Shown in pieces: positions 31,631-43,413 of a stretch of 64,000 bases of DNA. The stretch's first letter is position 1; each line of letters starts with the position of its first letter. The notes beneath the pieces were generated by a model. It saw only the letters and a program-made list of their open reading frames with translations, ran no database searches and was not told where the DNA came from. The translations under genes and the position numbers were made by a program. Source of the stretch: Trametes villosa (lineage: Eukaryota > Basidiomycota > Agaricomycetes > Polyporales > Polyporaceae); NCBI GenBank assembly GCA_002964805.2, contig PUDQ02000003.1, forward strand, positions 4,526,001 to 4,590,000, read 5' to 3'.

Positions 31631-32240
31631 CATATGAGGGGGGACCCACCAAAATGGTGGAAGTGGAAGTCCGCTTCGATGAGTCGGAGTTCCACTCGCC
31701 CGACTTCCACTTCCACTCGCTGCCCCACTTCCACTCGCCGGCTCAGTTCCACTTGGGGAGTGCGCACGGGCCAAGGGGGATCCTGCCCAGAGCTGGGACG
31801 ATGTGGCTACACCCTGGGGACGGCGCGAGGGTGTGGCCTAGGAGACTATGTTGCAGGGAGTGCGGCTCGGCTTGAAGCTTGCACGCTAGCCACCCTCGGC
31901 AGGCGATCCTGTCAACCCATTCCAGGGTGTTGTAGCATCCCTAACTCGGGGTCACCGCCGCCGGCGCTATTGAAGACCCTTAGAAGCCCTATATAAGTCT
32001 ATGCCAGCGGGGGTCGGGCAGACATTTGGGCAGAAACTCAAGCAGCGAGTGGCGAGGTAGCGGCGGATGTGATGAGAGGAACGCAACTCGCGCGGCCACA
32101 TTGAACGCGAACGCGTCCGCGCGGCAAGATGAGCGAGCGGAAGTGGAAGTGGACACAAGCTCCCATTTCCACTTCCCCAGTGCCACTTCCATTTGCCCAG
32201 TTCCACTTCCACTACTTTGATATATACTCCATATGAGGGG
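31631..32240. mobile_element. Candidate non-autonomous element rich in CCACTTCC repeats, 11-bp flanking duplication
   Basis: The 11-mer CATATGAGGGG stands at both edges (31631-31641 and 32230-32240). Just inside, the left end reads CCAAAATGGTGGAAGTGGAA. The right end, reverse-complemented, reads TCAAAGTAGTGGAAGTGGAA. This is an imperfect terminal inverted repeat. Many extra TTCCACTTCCACT/GGAAGTGG copies lie near both ends (31654-31760, 32135-32215). There is no coding sequence. Duplication length and subterminal repeats suggest a Mutator-like or hAT-like derivative; the class is uncertain. Confidence 0.6.
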
Positions 32241-33016
32241 TGCATGCATGCATTATTATGGCCGGTGACATGTACGTTAGCTGTACTGTCCCCCGGCTAA
32301 TCTATGCAGATAAAGGAGGGTGGAGGAAGGGGTTCAAGGAAGTTGAAGGAACGAGTTCAGAAGGCCGCTGCAGTGCTTTACCGCACCGATAGCCACGTGT
32401 GGCCGCGTGGCTTTGAACCCTAATTTCTCCCGTCTCGCTCACCGGCACCAGCACCCAACCACCGCTATCTCTTTTGTCAACCTAGCAACCTCACTCGAGC
32501 TGATAGTTTGGACATGCGAAACTTGTCGCAACGTATCGTTCAATAGTTATCAAGGTATCGTGTCTGTCGCGGCGCCCATCTTAGGCGCTCCCTGCGTTGA
32601 GCCGCAGCGGGAAGGCAATCATAGCCTTGCGATGCACGCCATTCAGCGACAGAAGCTCAGTCCTCGATCCCTCCCAGGTGCTCCATACCAGTACTTGAGA
32701 AAGCTGTACCGGACGGTATACATTTGAAGGACGGGACGCCCGCACAGCAAGAACAACACCGCATACTCTTATCGCTTTCCCATGCACAGACAAGCAGATC
32801 ACCAACCACAGACCGGAATCCCCAGTACAAGGATGCTCGCTAGGACTTCCAAAAGAACGAGCAACGACTTCGTGAACTGGCGAACGCAAGTGCGATACTT
32901 GCAGGCTGTGCTCCTTGGGCCTCTTAGGACACCCTGGCTTGCGGCCGGAAGCTGCGCACACCCCCGCAACATTGAACGACACCCCTCCACTATCCCGCTA
33001 TCCGCCTGCCCTCAGC
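32241..33016. other. Intergenic upstream of membrane protein gene
   Basis: No gene supported. The last 100 bp are the probable promoter and leader of the gene starting at 33017. Confidence 0.45.
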
Positions 33017-34039
33017 ATGCCGTCCAGACACACCTCTGAGGAGAGCGCGTCTCTCCTCGAGGACCGCTACTCTTACGAACTGGAGGACGCACATCAGACA
33101 CAAATCTCCCAAGGCTTCAAGGGACCGGCACGCAAGCAGCTCACCCGCCGCCAGTACGCCCTCTTCTGGGGCGTCGTCCTGCTCGGCGCAGTCACCCTCA
33201 CCGACCTCCTCGCGCTCCTCTACATGTCGCGCATCATGGCGACCGTCTACGCGGACGTCGGCACCGCGGACCTCGAGTTCGCGAGCCCGTACTACGGCCT
33301 CGCGGAGCTCTACGGCTCGGGCATCGTCAACGCGTCGCGCATCGCGCCGATCCTGAACACGCCGCGCGTCGTCGCGCAGGTGTTCAGCGACCGCCCGAAC
33401 GAGCGCGCGCCCGTGGGCGAGCACGATGTGTTCATCAAGGCGTTTGGGACGATGTCTCCGCACGAGAAGCACCTGCACGTATCCGCAAACGTGAGTTGCC
33501 CTTCAATTGGTCTTGTGCTCGGTTTGTTGACACTCGCGCCCCAATACGCCAGACGCACACAATCGCGCAATTCCGCACCATCGACTTCGGCATGGAAGAC
33601 TGCGCGCTCGTCCTGCGCCTCCCCGGCGCCTCTGACCGCATCGAGAGCGCAGAGCCGTTCAGACTCAGCCCGCACACGACGCTCGACGTCTTCCGCCTCG
33701 ACGCGCCGAAGCCGCTCGACGTGCGCGCGCTCTCGTACGCAACGCGGCCGCCGGTGAGGGAGAAGGTCGCGACGGTCGCGCCGCGCGCGGGCGAGGAGAC
33801 GCTGGTCGCGCGCTTCCCGTGCGCGTGGAGCACGCTAAATACGTTCGAGATCGCGTGTGCCCAGGAACCGGGCGCGGGCGTGAGAGGGGACGAGGGCGAG
33901 GAGGCGGGGTGTCTGGTGGACGTGTGGTCGAGCCAGAACATGACGTGGGGTGAGTGGCCGGTGCTGGCCTGTGTGTAATGCGTGGAACTGACTGGCGTGG
34001 AACACAGGTGTGTATATGTATCAGCATCAGACCGTCTAG
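33017..34039 (+). CDS. Single-pass membrane protein of unknown function
   Basis: 300 residues; exons 33017-33490, 33553-33949, 34008-34039. The cytoplasmic N terminus is rich in Ser/Glu (SEESASLLEDRYSYELED). One membrane helix (ALFWGVVLLGAVTLTDLLALLYM, about residues 53-75) is followed by an extracytoplasmic domain with HTIAQFRTIDFGMEDCALVL, cysteine-containing CAWSTLNTFEIAC, and a last exon ending GVYMYQHQTV. I recognise no named domain and it lacks the UstYa HxxHC motif. It sits between two UstYa-like genes with the same topology, which may or may not be meaningful. Intron donors are GTGAGT at both sites. Confidence 0.75.
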
Positions 34040-34812
34040 GGCAGTGGTTGGGCACGGCGGTAGCAGACGTCTTGTACCTCCGTTATCTTGGGACAACAAC
34101 GAATGTTTGATCATTGATGAAATCGTAGGACTTGTGCAGGACCGCAACTCGTTCATACCAGTGATACGCTCGTATAACGGGTCCTGCAAGACTTCGTTGG
34201 TCAGTCTTAAGTTGAGAATGCAGAATGCTGCGTGTGATTGCTCGTTCCGCACCGCCAGGCAAAAATTGACCTGCACACAAGTAGATGCGCGATTATCAAC
34301 ACCGCCCTCCTTCCGAGGTCGCCTTCCGAGGTCGCGCAACTCGCGAACGAACGCACCAGCGAAGAGGCTCATTGCTATTCACCAACCACACTCGTGCGGC
34401 ATGTCTCCGCACTGGGTTGCACGCAGCCTCTCCACGATGCATCCACGAAGGAGCAGGCATGCTGCAACTGCGATAGCGCCCCGCTCCGAGGGCTACATTG
34501 CATCCGCGGGCGAAGCGCCACGAGGAACGTCCTACTACACCGTTGGCAGCCGCCGCGGCACATCGGAGGTCGCGCGACGGGAGATGAGACAGATCGATAT
34601 CACGACCACGGTGGTGTCGAGGCGCGGCCACGGACGCGCGGGCCCTTCCCGAGGTGTATTCCGTTCCAAGTTGCCCTGCATCGGTATGTGGGCGGGGGCG
34701 CGTTCGCGACTCGATCGTATGAGCGAACTCCGTGGGCTGGGTGGCATGAGTCAGTAGGTATATGTGAAACGGAGTCAGGGGGGGCGCACCTAACTCACCT
34801 TGGCACCACCCC
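34040..34812. other. Intergenic between membrane protein and UstYa-like gene 2
   Basis: No gene supported. Two short open frames around 34240-34860 lack domains and have frame overlaps typical of GC-rich noncoding DNA. Confidence 0.4.
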
Positions 34813-35481
34813 ATGTCGCCCCGTCACGCAGCCGTCGCCATCCTTGCCATATTCGCTGCTCTGAATGCATACCTCGACGTCCTCCACGTACGAGCGACGG
34901 AGAGGATGGCGTTCACGCGCACGCCGCCGCCGTCACACTACAGTATGTGCATCCACACGCCATGTGCAGCTGTCCTCGTTGACGACGGCTTTCCAGCCTT
35001 CCTCGACGACGACTACACGCCGCGCCTCCCGCTCCCCTCCGCACGCCGCGCCGTCAAGCTGGCCATCGAGGACAGCGCGCACTACGCCCTCTGGGACGCG
35101 CCCGACGCCGACGCCGAGTGGCTCTGGACAGCGACCGTCGGGGACGGGAACGTGCACCTCGGGGCCAACGCCCGCTTCTTCGTCGTCGGCGTCACGCACC
35201 AGCTGCACTGCATGCGCGCGTACCGCCAGGCGCTCGCCCAGACGCACCCGCCGCACGCGGGCGGGCACCAGGAGGCGCACCTCGCGCACTGCCTGAACTT
35301 CTTGCGCATGTCGACGCTGTGCGCGGCGGACGTCGCGCTGGAGCCGCCTGACGCGCTAGAGCGAGATCATGAGAGGGAGAGGGAGGGCGGGGAGCGTGAG
35401 TGCGCGGATTGGCCGGCGTTCTATGACGAGATGAAGGTCAACTTCGAGAGCTGGACCGCGCACCAGGAGGTGGGCATGTGA
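34813..35481 (+). CDS. UstYa-like (DUF3328) membrane protein 2
   Basis: 222 residues, apparently one exon. A membrane anchor covers residues 5-25 (HAAVAILAIFAALNAYLDVL). Then come LWTATVGDGNVHLGANARFF, the canonical first motif THQLHCMRAYR (HxxHC), the second motif AHCLNFLRMSTLCAADVALEP, and a terminal CADWPAFYDEM. Both His/Cys motifs are complete, unlike UstYa-like 1. Family members act as oxidative cyclases or hydroxylases on peptides or small molecules. An apparent GTATGT...GCAG segment near 34945-34971 is too short (27 nt) to be an intron. An acidic/arginine-rich insert (ERDHEREREGGERE) precedes the C terminus. Confidence 0.85.
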   Translation: MSPRHAAVAILAIFAALNAYLDVLHVRATERMAFTRTPPPSHYSMCIHTPCAAVLVDDGFPAFLDDDYTPRLPLPSARRAVKLAIEDSAHYALWDAPDADAEWLWTATVGDGNVHLGANARFFVVGVTHQLHCMRAYRQALAQTHPPHAGGHQEAHLAHCLNFLRMSTLCAADVALEPPDALERDHEREREGGERECADWPAFYDEMKVNFESWTAHQEVGM

Positions 35482-35740
35482 AGGCTGGTTGTAGGTGGGG
35501 CTCACAGGCTTTTCCGTTCCGGTATCACGCACTTGACAATGACACTGAACATCAGGACAGTAGAGCCGTTTGTGCACTTGGGTCGAGGATTTGGACGAGA
35601 TACTGTAGTCTATGCGAGAAATATCCGATGATGTCCTGTATGGCGACCATGTCAGTGACGGAACGGGTTTTCGACCATATTATGCAGTAGAGTAGAAGAT
35701 ACCTGTATGTCTTTAGGCTCGCTTGCAGTCCTATAGCGCC

Positions 35741-37528
35741 CTAATACCCTACGTTGACTGCAGCTTGCGGTTGCTTCCCCGCCTCCCAGTCATTAGCCAT
35801 CTCGCCCTTCAGATTCTCGTAGAAATCCGGGGTCAAGCCCGCCTTCTCCCGGTCCTCCGCGTTAAACGGGCCCTTCACGTCGCCTGTCCAGCCGCGCTTG
35901 ACCTCCTCCCTAAACGTCTGCACCGGGTCGACGCCCTGCCTCGCGCACACCCACGTAAACCAGCGGTGGCCCGTCGTAACGTGCGTCACCTCGTCGTGGT
36001 GAATCGTCTCGAGCACGCGCACGCTCTCCGCGTCGCCCGCGCGCCGGAACTTCTCGATCGTGCCCGGGTTCACGTCGAGCCCGCGCGCCTCGTGCACGAG
36101 GTGGATGATCGCGAGCCGCGCGCGCAGGGAGGGGAAGGTGACGCGCGCGGACTCCCACAGCCCGGCGTGCACGGGGAGCGAGCCGTACGGCGTGGGCGGC
36201 GAGAGCGCGGCGAGGCGCGCGGTGAGGAGGGAGAAGTGCTTCGACTCGTCAAGCGCCATTTTGGTGAAGTCGGCGAAGAACGCAGGCGGGAGGTCTGGAT
36301 GTGATGGACCATATCGCGCGATGATGTCCCATCTAAACAAGAGGCGTAAGCGGAAACAACGCGCGGAATGGGTGTAAGCCTCACGCAAGGTCGATTCTGG
36401 TGAGGTTGACATCAGCAAAAGTATACTGAAAAGAGCGGCGCGCACTTACGCCCACTGTTCAATGTTGGCCAGCGCATGCAACATGACGGCCCTATTCTTT
36501 CTGCGTGCTAATTTGGCCGGGTCGACTGTATTTCGCGCATACAGCTCCTCACGCGGAGGAACATCCGGAGGTCTAGGGGCCTTCGTTGAACGATGTCCGA
36601 TTGACTTAAGCTGGCCGGTGCGGAAGAGCTGCACAGCATGCCTGGTGCGTTGGACCTGTATCAGCGTAAACTTGGGTACTTCCACGACGGAACAGTGCCG
36701 CAAACCTTGAGCATCGGGTCCGCAGTGTTCAATATGAGAACCGCCCACTGAATAAGAGTCGTGGGCGGGTTCTCTAGAGGGACAACGGGCTCCGGCTCTT
36801 TCGGTTCGGGAGAGGATATCGAGAGATGTGAGAGGTCGGGTGGAGGCGGCGGAGGGTCGGCGAACTCTACGCAGTGGCCTTAGCACCGGTTTCTTTCCCG
36901 TATGGTGAATGTCACTGACCTTCGGAGACGGGCCTGAATTCCACAAGCCGCCAGCGCGATCCTCCTTCAGGGGTCTCAACCCATATGTGTTCAGTCCCCT
37001 CTTCGTCCCCGCGGATGTCCGTAGCATATGTGCAGGCCTTCAGGCCTGTCTCGCTGTGTCCGGTCTTCAAATCGAAGTCGTACCTTTCCGCGGCTTAGCG
37101 AGTGGATACGTGTTGGATGCCACTGGACGCACCTATGCCAAGGACATACCGCGACAACCCCAGTATCGCATTCCTCTATCTCGGCATGAGACATGTCCGC
37201 TCCAAGGTGCGGACAGTTGGCCTCCATGACATAGATCTGGTCCCGCAAACTTGGAGAGGTAGGTGCATCTTCGCCAACCCCGCTCTCGGGGAGTTGCCCC
37301 GGTGTCAGGCGGAAGAGAATGAGGGAGTGGTAGTCGCCTTCTTCCGAGCGCAGCGTTAGGAAATATCGGGAGTGAGATGCGAGCTTTGCGAGGGGTGATA
37401 CTCTGTCCTAGGTCGAACCGTTCAGCTAGAGCCAAATTGTGATAAGGTTTGGGCACGTACCTTAACCACTCTGCCCGCGGCTTCCCTAATACTGATGGCG
37501 CCTGGTCAACGCCGTCCTTCGTAGCCAT
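35741..37528 (-). CDS. Rieske [2Fe-2S] - DUF455 (ferritin-like) fusion protein
   Basis: 494 residues from seven exons: 37461-37528, 37133-37402, 36920-37083, 36706-36878, 36450-36655, 36385-36396 (12 nt), 35741-36332. The N-terminal half is a Rieske domain with NCPHLGADMSHAEI and VCPWHRYDFDLKTG, the C-x-H and C-x-x-H cluster ligands. A proline/glutamate-rich linker follows. The C-terminal half is DUF455: TLIQWAVLILNTADPMLK, HALANIEQWAIDLAWDIIARYG, MALDESKHFSLL, HEARGLDVNPGT, ETIHHDEVTHVTTGHRWF. Its E/H residues suit a di-iron ferritin-like site. Total 1485 nt keeps frame across the micro-exon. Biochemical role unknown; an iron-dependent oxidoreductase is a reasonable inference. Confidence 0.85.
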
Positions 37529-38098
37529 TCCACCGAACTTTCGTTGAGGTGCGTGTAGGATATTGTCGCGATGAAGGTTTGCGTATTCTGCACGAATGGG
37601 ATGTCTATGAAGATCAGCTCGCGTAGAGATCAAGGCCTGGCGTATCAAGCTAGCACTCCGAGGGTACGAGATGTTCTCAAGACAGTTTCTGAGCCGCAAA
37701 ACGCGGATGGAGGACATTCACGATGGAAGTCGAATGGGAGGCGAGCCCAGCCGGAAGCGCCCATTCGGTAACTTCTACGAAGCGCGCGAAGACTTCGCAT
37801 GGCGCCGCGGCACGGTGCTTCCAGCTTGCCAAAGGAGTTCCAACATCGGGTTGATCAAGGGAGTCAAGGTGAGTCATAGTAAGCAGCATTTATGTTGTCT
37901 TTAATGGGGGAAAATAATGGAAGAGAGCGGCATAGTACTAAGGAGATGAACTGTAACGGATGTGGGCGCGGCGAAGCGCAAGGAGGAGCGCGCCTTATGT
38001 CGCAGAGAAAAACAAAAGTTGGCATCTAAGCAACGGTAAAAGAAGGCGCAATAGAAGACGGCGGGGGCGACCCATGTGCGCGAAATCGCGGGAAGTGT
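37529..38098. other. Intergenic between Rieske-DUF455 and beta-mannosidase
   Basis: No gene supported; 5' flank of the Rieske-DUF455 gene and 3' flank of the mannosidase. Confidence 0.45.
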
Positions 38099-41000
38099 CT
38101 AGAGATGCGTGTTGTTCCAGAGCGAACGGACGACGAAGTCCGACGCCTTCGGGCTCTTCACAGTCGACAGGGCAGCAGACTGGACAAAGCGCACTGGTAA
38201 TATCTGTGAGTAGAGGTACAGCAACCCAAAGATCTGAAACTCACCAGTGCGGTCGGTACCGGGAACGAGGTAGAAGCCGTTGAGCGGCCTGCCAGTCTTG
38301 GAGTCAACGAAGTAGCCGACGGTGCCCGAAGGGTGGTCGAGCCACGCGAAAGGCGCAACACCGCCCTGTGCGGAAAGGGTAAACGTGAGGTCATCCCCAG
38401 CGGTAACCTTGATCTGGGGGTCGACTAGGTTCGAGTTGGCGAGAGAGATCGGGACAAACTGTTACCCGATAGATCAGTGGAAAGCACCCGTCAAGACAGA
38501 TGCAGGCACATACCTGTTGCTCGTGCGCCACGATCTGGCCGTCAACCTTCGCGGTGGTAGTCACCAGCGCCCACACGTCCTCAGCCTTAGAGCCGGCCGG
38601 AAGAATGTTGGCGAGGCCCTGAGCCTCGTACGCGACGGTGCTGTTCAAGCCCTGGACCGTGAACGGGTGCGAGGTCGTGTTGAGCGTCTTCCCGTGCCAG
38701 TCGTACCAAGTGAACTCCACGGTCCCGTCGACAGCATCAGAGCGATCCGATGCGACCGCGATCTCGAGCGACTCCGTCTCGGGGATCCAGAACGGGTACG
38801 CGACGACGGGCTCGTAGATGTTCGCGAGCCCGTACTGCATCACCTTCCAGCGCCCAGAGAACTCCATCGCGGACCAGCTCGTCGCCTGCCAGATGTCGTT
38901 CAGCTGCCAGATGACCGCGCCGAGGTTGTTCTCAGTACGGCCCGCGCCGCGGCGGTAGAACGCGATCTCGGCCTGCATGTACATCGTCTGGAACACCTGC
39001 GTGCTCCAGCACCACTGCGCGAACGTCTGGTTGGAATCCGAGGTGCCCGGGGTGGGGAGCCAGCGCTCGACGGCGAGGGTCATGTCCCGCTGCCCTTGGG
39101 GAGCGAGCGGGTTGGGCCAGTCGAGCCCGAGCGCGGGCGGGTGGTGGTCGCGGGACATGACGACTGTGGAGTTGAAGGTGAAGTCATCGGGCGACTCGAG
39201 GACCTCCTCCCAGCTGTAGAAGGAAGGCATGGAGACAAATCTACGTTGTGAACAGATGTGAGCTCCAAAAGCAATACAGGAGACAACAAGCAGATGCTCA
39301 CCCAAACTCGTTGACAAACCTGCAGTAGTTTGATTAGGATGATATTCATGATGCTGTAAAGAAGGCACTTACCGAGAGACCGGGTAGGTGCTGTAATTGA
39401 ACGAATGCGAGCTATCGTAGTCATACAGCTCTGTATTGACGTTTAGCGCCACCGGGAGGATACTCAACATTATAACGCACCACTGTTGCCGTAGAGATGA
39501 CCGGGCTCGAGGTTGTTCATCCGCAGAACATAGGGCTCCAAGCTCAGGACACCGTTGGTAGTAGAGCATGCAGTGTAGGGAACCTGCACATATGCGTCAG
39601 ATTACACGCCCAATTTGGGAGCAGAACTCTTGTACGTACAGACGACTGCTCCTGCAAGACGATGTCGTGCAAGAGGCCCTGGAAAACCTTCAAGAACTGT
39701 CGGAACGTCGACGTTAGCCTGCCTGCTTCCCCTTCCAGACTGCCTCAGTGTACTCACGTCGTTGATGTAACGCGGCTCCAATGAGCCTGGTGTGAGGTGG
39801 ATGGAGCCAATGTCGATGGGGACCGTAGTCGCGTTGAAGCCCAGCAGAATCGGCTCGAGCTCGTTGCCTGCCGCCCACTGCAAGTTGCTCGGGTGGCGCT
39901 TGATGCGGCGGACGTTCTGCCGCACCTCGCGCTCGACCGAGTCGAGGAACCAGTCGTTCGTCATATATGTCGAGTCGGAGAACATGAGCTCGGACCAGAC
40001 GAGGATGCCGAGCTCGTCACAGAGCGAGTAGAAGTCGTACCCGCCCGTGAGCTCGTCCGAGGGCTGGTAGATGCCTCCGCCCCAAGCGCGCAGCTAACAT
40101 CACAAACAGGTATAAGTGTGTGCATGAGCAGAGTAAAGGTAGAAAGGTACGCACCAAGTTGTGCCCAGCGGCGACGACGCTCTCCAGGATCCAGCGGACC
40201 TTCTCAGTCGTGGTGCGCGCATACAAGACATCAAACGGCGTGATGTTGGAGCCCTTCGAGTAGATAGGCTTGCCGTTGACCTCGAAGTGCCACTGGTCCC
40301 CAGGGGTAATCCCGCGGTGCTCGACGTCCTCCTGCGAGTACGGCGTCTGCACGAGGAAAACCGTGCGGAAACCGCTGCGAGTGGTCCACGAGGCTGGGGG
40401 CAACCCAGCGACATTCAGCGTGACGGTGACGTTGTACAGCTTCGGCGTGCCGTGCGTGAAGGGGAACCAGCGCTGCGGCGTCCCTTCCGGGATGGAGAAG
40501 CCGGCGGTGACGGACGTGGACGCGTTAGTCGCGGCGGGGATAGACGACACCTTGAGCGGGCCGGAGTTCACGTTGAGCTCGGGGATGGAAATCGTGACCG
40601 TGGGGTTAGAGTCGGCGCGGATGGAGCGAACGGCGAGCGTGACGTTGAGGAACCAGTCGGCGGACTCGTCCGGGCGCATGTTCGGGTTCTGCCCCACCTT
40701 AGAGATCTCGAGGGCGGACTCCTCGATGAAGACGCCGGTGTTCTGCGAGACGAGGAGGTGGTGCGATGCCGGGGCGTTGTCCGTGGAGGCAGGGGAGTCC
40801 GTCAAGGTGACCAGGTAGGCCGGCTTGAAAACGCCCGAGGGACCAAATGCCGGAGCCTGGGAGAGGACGTTAGGGCCGAGGTCGTAGTACCTGGTATGCA
40901 GGCATTGCGTACCCAGTCCCATCCAAAGTCGGATCCGATCTTGCGCGTCCATTGGCGGATGTTGGGGAACTCGAACTGCGCGAGGGGTCTGTGAGCAAAA

Positions 41001-41669
41001 GCCGAACCGACCGTAAGTATGTACGCACGTCGATCGTGAGCTCTGGGAGCACATCCGCGCGAGAGCTGACGTTCTGGCCGTACGTGATGGGAGACTCGAA
41101 GGCAATGTTGAGGGACTTGTCGTTGTCCAAGGGCGAGGCCAGGAAGTCCGTCACATCGTACACGTATTGCTGGAACTGGTTGTTGACCCAAGCAACGGGG
41201 TGGCCCGCTACAGTCTAAGTAAGGGATGTCAGCTTAGGGGGAGAAGCATGTGCATAATTGGGATACTCACGATGTTGGCAATTGTATCCAGCCCGTAGAA
41301 GACCAGGAGCGTCTTGTCGGTGGTGTTACCCTGCGCACGCTTGTCTATGACCGAGCTCAAATCTGCTTGGTAGGTCCAATCCTCGCTGACGATCCACCTC
41401 AGACTGAAGTCTAGGAACGATCGAAGTCGAACATCAATATATATCTGCGGCGGCACAGTATATCAATCGTACGTACCATTGATACCGAGCAGAGGCTCGG
41501 TGATGACATTGGCGTTCTTGAGATCCATGTGGACCTGAGACGGTATTTGGGCAGGAATATCGACCTTGCCCTGCGTGTCCTTGAGAGTCCAGGAGAGCTC
41601 CGACAGGCTGAGAACTTCAGCGGCCGCGAGGGCTGCCCCAGAGGTGAGGGTCAGCAACTGCAGCAGCAT
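38099..41669 (-). CDS. Secreted GH2 beta-mannosidase
   Basis: 963 residues from 13 exons: 41477-41669, 41271-41410, 41029-41214, 40913-40975, 40155-40856, 39758-40093, 39640-39696, 39481-39583, 39373-39430, 39302-39319, 38514-39240, 38245-38458, 38099-38193. A signal peptide (about residues 1-18) precedes the domain. Family landmarks are NIRQWTRKIGSDFGWDW, LRAWGGGIYQ, CDELGILVWSELMFSD, the acid/base Glu in LQWAAGNELEP, and the nucleophile Glu in RFVNEFGF. The nucleophile is encoded by the 18-nt exon at 39302-39319. There are many N-glycosylation sites (for example NGT, NVS, NST). It hydrolyses terminal beta-D-mannose residues from mannan fragments, fitting wood-hemicellulose degradation. The length matches fungal extracellular enzymes. 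Well supported because all exons sum to 964 codons. Confidence 0.9.
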
Positions 41670-43413
41670 CGTGTCGGAGGCTGCAGGGGAGTCGAGGGCT
41701 GAGTTGGTGAGTTCGCTCCAGGATTATCGAGAGCATTTATACCCCACGACGAGCACAGGCTTCATCCCGCCCGCTCCGCCGAGCGGCATGGAAAACGATA
41801 TGCGACCCTGGCGTTAGCGCTCCTAGCGTCGGGTATGTCAGTTGGCGGCGCGAATATGTGTGCAATGACTTACCCAGTCTACGTACACACCCCGGTCAGT
41901 TTCTCCGTATGGGTGCTCTGTTCCATTGTGATGGAAAGCACCAAAACACGCGGCCCTCCACCTATGCGATAACGTGCTCCTCTTCGGCTCTTCGTGACTC
42001 GAAGGTGAGCAGTCGCGGTTAGCGATCCCCCGACGCGCAGGGTCAGGCTTCGATCAAGTACGGCATCCGCAGTTGCATCGCATAGCTCGGTTAGATTGCA
42101 TTTTAGCCCTGGACAGAGGATGTTTGGGGGTTTGTCAACCACGGCTACAGATGCAGCGACGATTCACGACGCCCGGCCTCCGTTTTGATGCTCCTCATAC
42201 AAAGATCGGTGCCCGTATCACAACCTGTTCGGGTATGTTACCGGGCTTGCGTTGAAGGACTGAAGCCGGTCTCCTTCGGCTCTTCAGGCTTTCAGGGCCA
42301 ATGCATTGAAAGTCTTGGGGCATAGCAAATTCGCCAGTACGGCCTGCGACTGCGGTGGTGATGCGAGGTTCAGGTTCACGCGCGAGTCGCCCGAGATTAC
42401 AGGGTGGAAATGAAGACAGAGGGCGGCTATGAACCATAAAAACAGCAGATTTTCAGAGGAGCATCATGAATCCCGACAAGAGGACTAACAAAAGCAGCAA
42501 CACTGCCAAGCCGGAGAGAGTAGGCGAGAGTCAAGTCGGGCAGCACAGCCATAGCCCTGCCACCGCGCCTCTCCCGAAAAGGCATGTCTCGGCGGCGCTG
42601 TCCTGGATGACCGACGCGCACACGATCTCTGTTCTTCCTAAACCCCCACCACTGTTATCAAGTATTGTTCCCCAGGTTTGACGACTTCCCTGCCCTCTCT
42701 GGGCTACTCACACCGACGGGTTGTTCTCCACGCGGGGAAAGTCACTGGCATGCTCACGGGCAAACTTCGGGGACTGTGCCGGCGTAGTAGTGGCAGTGCA
42801 CCATGTACTGGCCGTATGCGACGCAGCAGCGCGGCACGCTGTTTTCCTGCCGGTAACGCGAATGTACCTGCTACGAACCGGCTTGCCGCAGAGTGCTGAA
42901 GCCGCTTAGGTATGTTTCATGACTGTCCGGGCGGAGGAGAGGCTCCCGCTGCTGTTGTACCTCACTCATCGAGGTTCTAACGGCGGCCGGTCGGGCACTT
43001 GGCGTTGCTCTGGACGTCGACTAGATAGTGCTTGGAGTGCTCCATAGAGAACAAATCCCGATACATTGACCCAGGAACATAGAGCATACATGGAATAAGA
43101 CCAGACGGTATATTGTGAGAAAAACTGCGTCGTAGCTCTGAGGTACAGGCTGCGAATCCGGAGTAAGACAGCACCGTAGTGCGCAAGTAGTGTACAAGGG
43201 ATATGCAGAAGTAGAATGCATGTTGGGTAGCAAAGTGCGACAGCAAATAACTTTGGTGCGTAAGCAGACATGTATGCAGACGCAGCCGGAAAGCAAACCA
43301 CAAACAACGAGTAATGGCGACGAAACGAAAGCGGAGACAGCAAGCTACGGCACATAACTCAACTCAATCAACTCGTCCATCCGCTTGACAGTACCCCACA
43401 CCATTCACACCGC
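41670..43413. other. Intergenic upstream of mannosidase, downstream of lectin
   Basis: About 1.7 kb without a supported gene. A TATA-like ATTTATA (plus strand 41733-41739; TATAAAT on the minus strand) lies about 65 bp upstream of the mannosidase ATG. The rest shows nothing recognisable. Confidence 0.5.

Noticed and set aside
34945..34971. Possible intron in UstYa-like gene 2 (GTATGT...GCAG)
   Set aside because: 27 nt is too short to splice, and removing it brings no better match to the family.
38322..39251. 309-codon plus-strand open frame
   Set aside because: Antisense to the large beta-mannosidase exon; Val/Arg/Leu-rich shadow composition.
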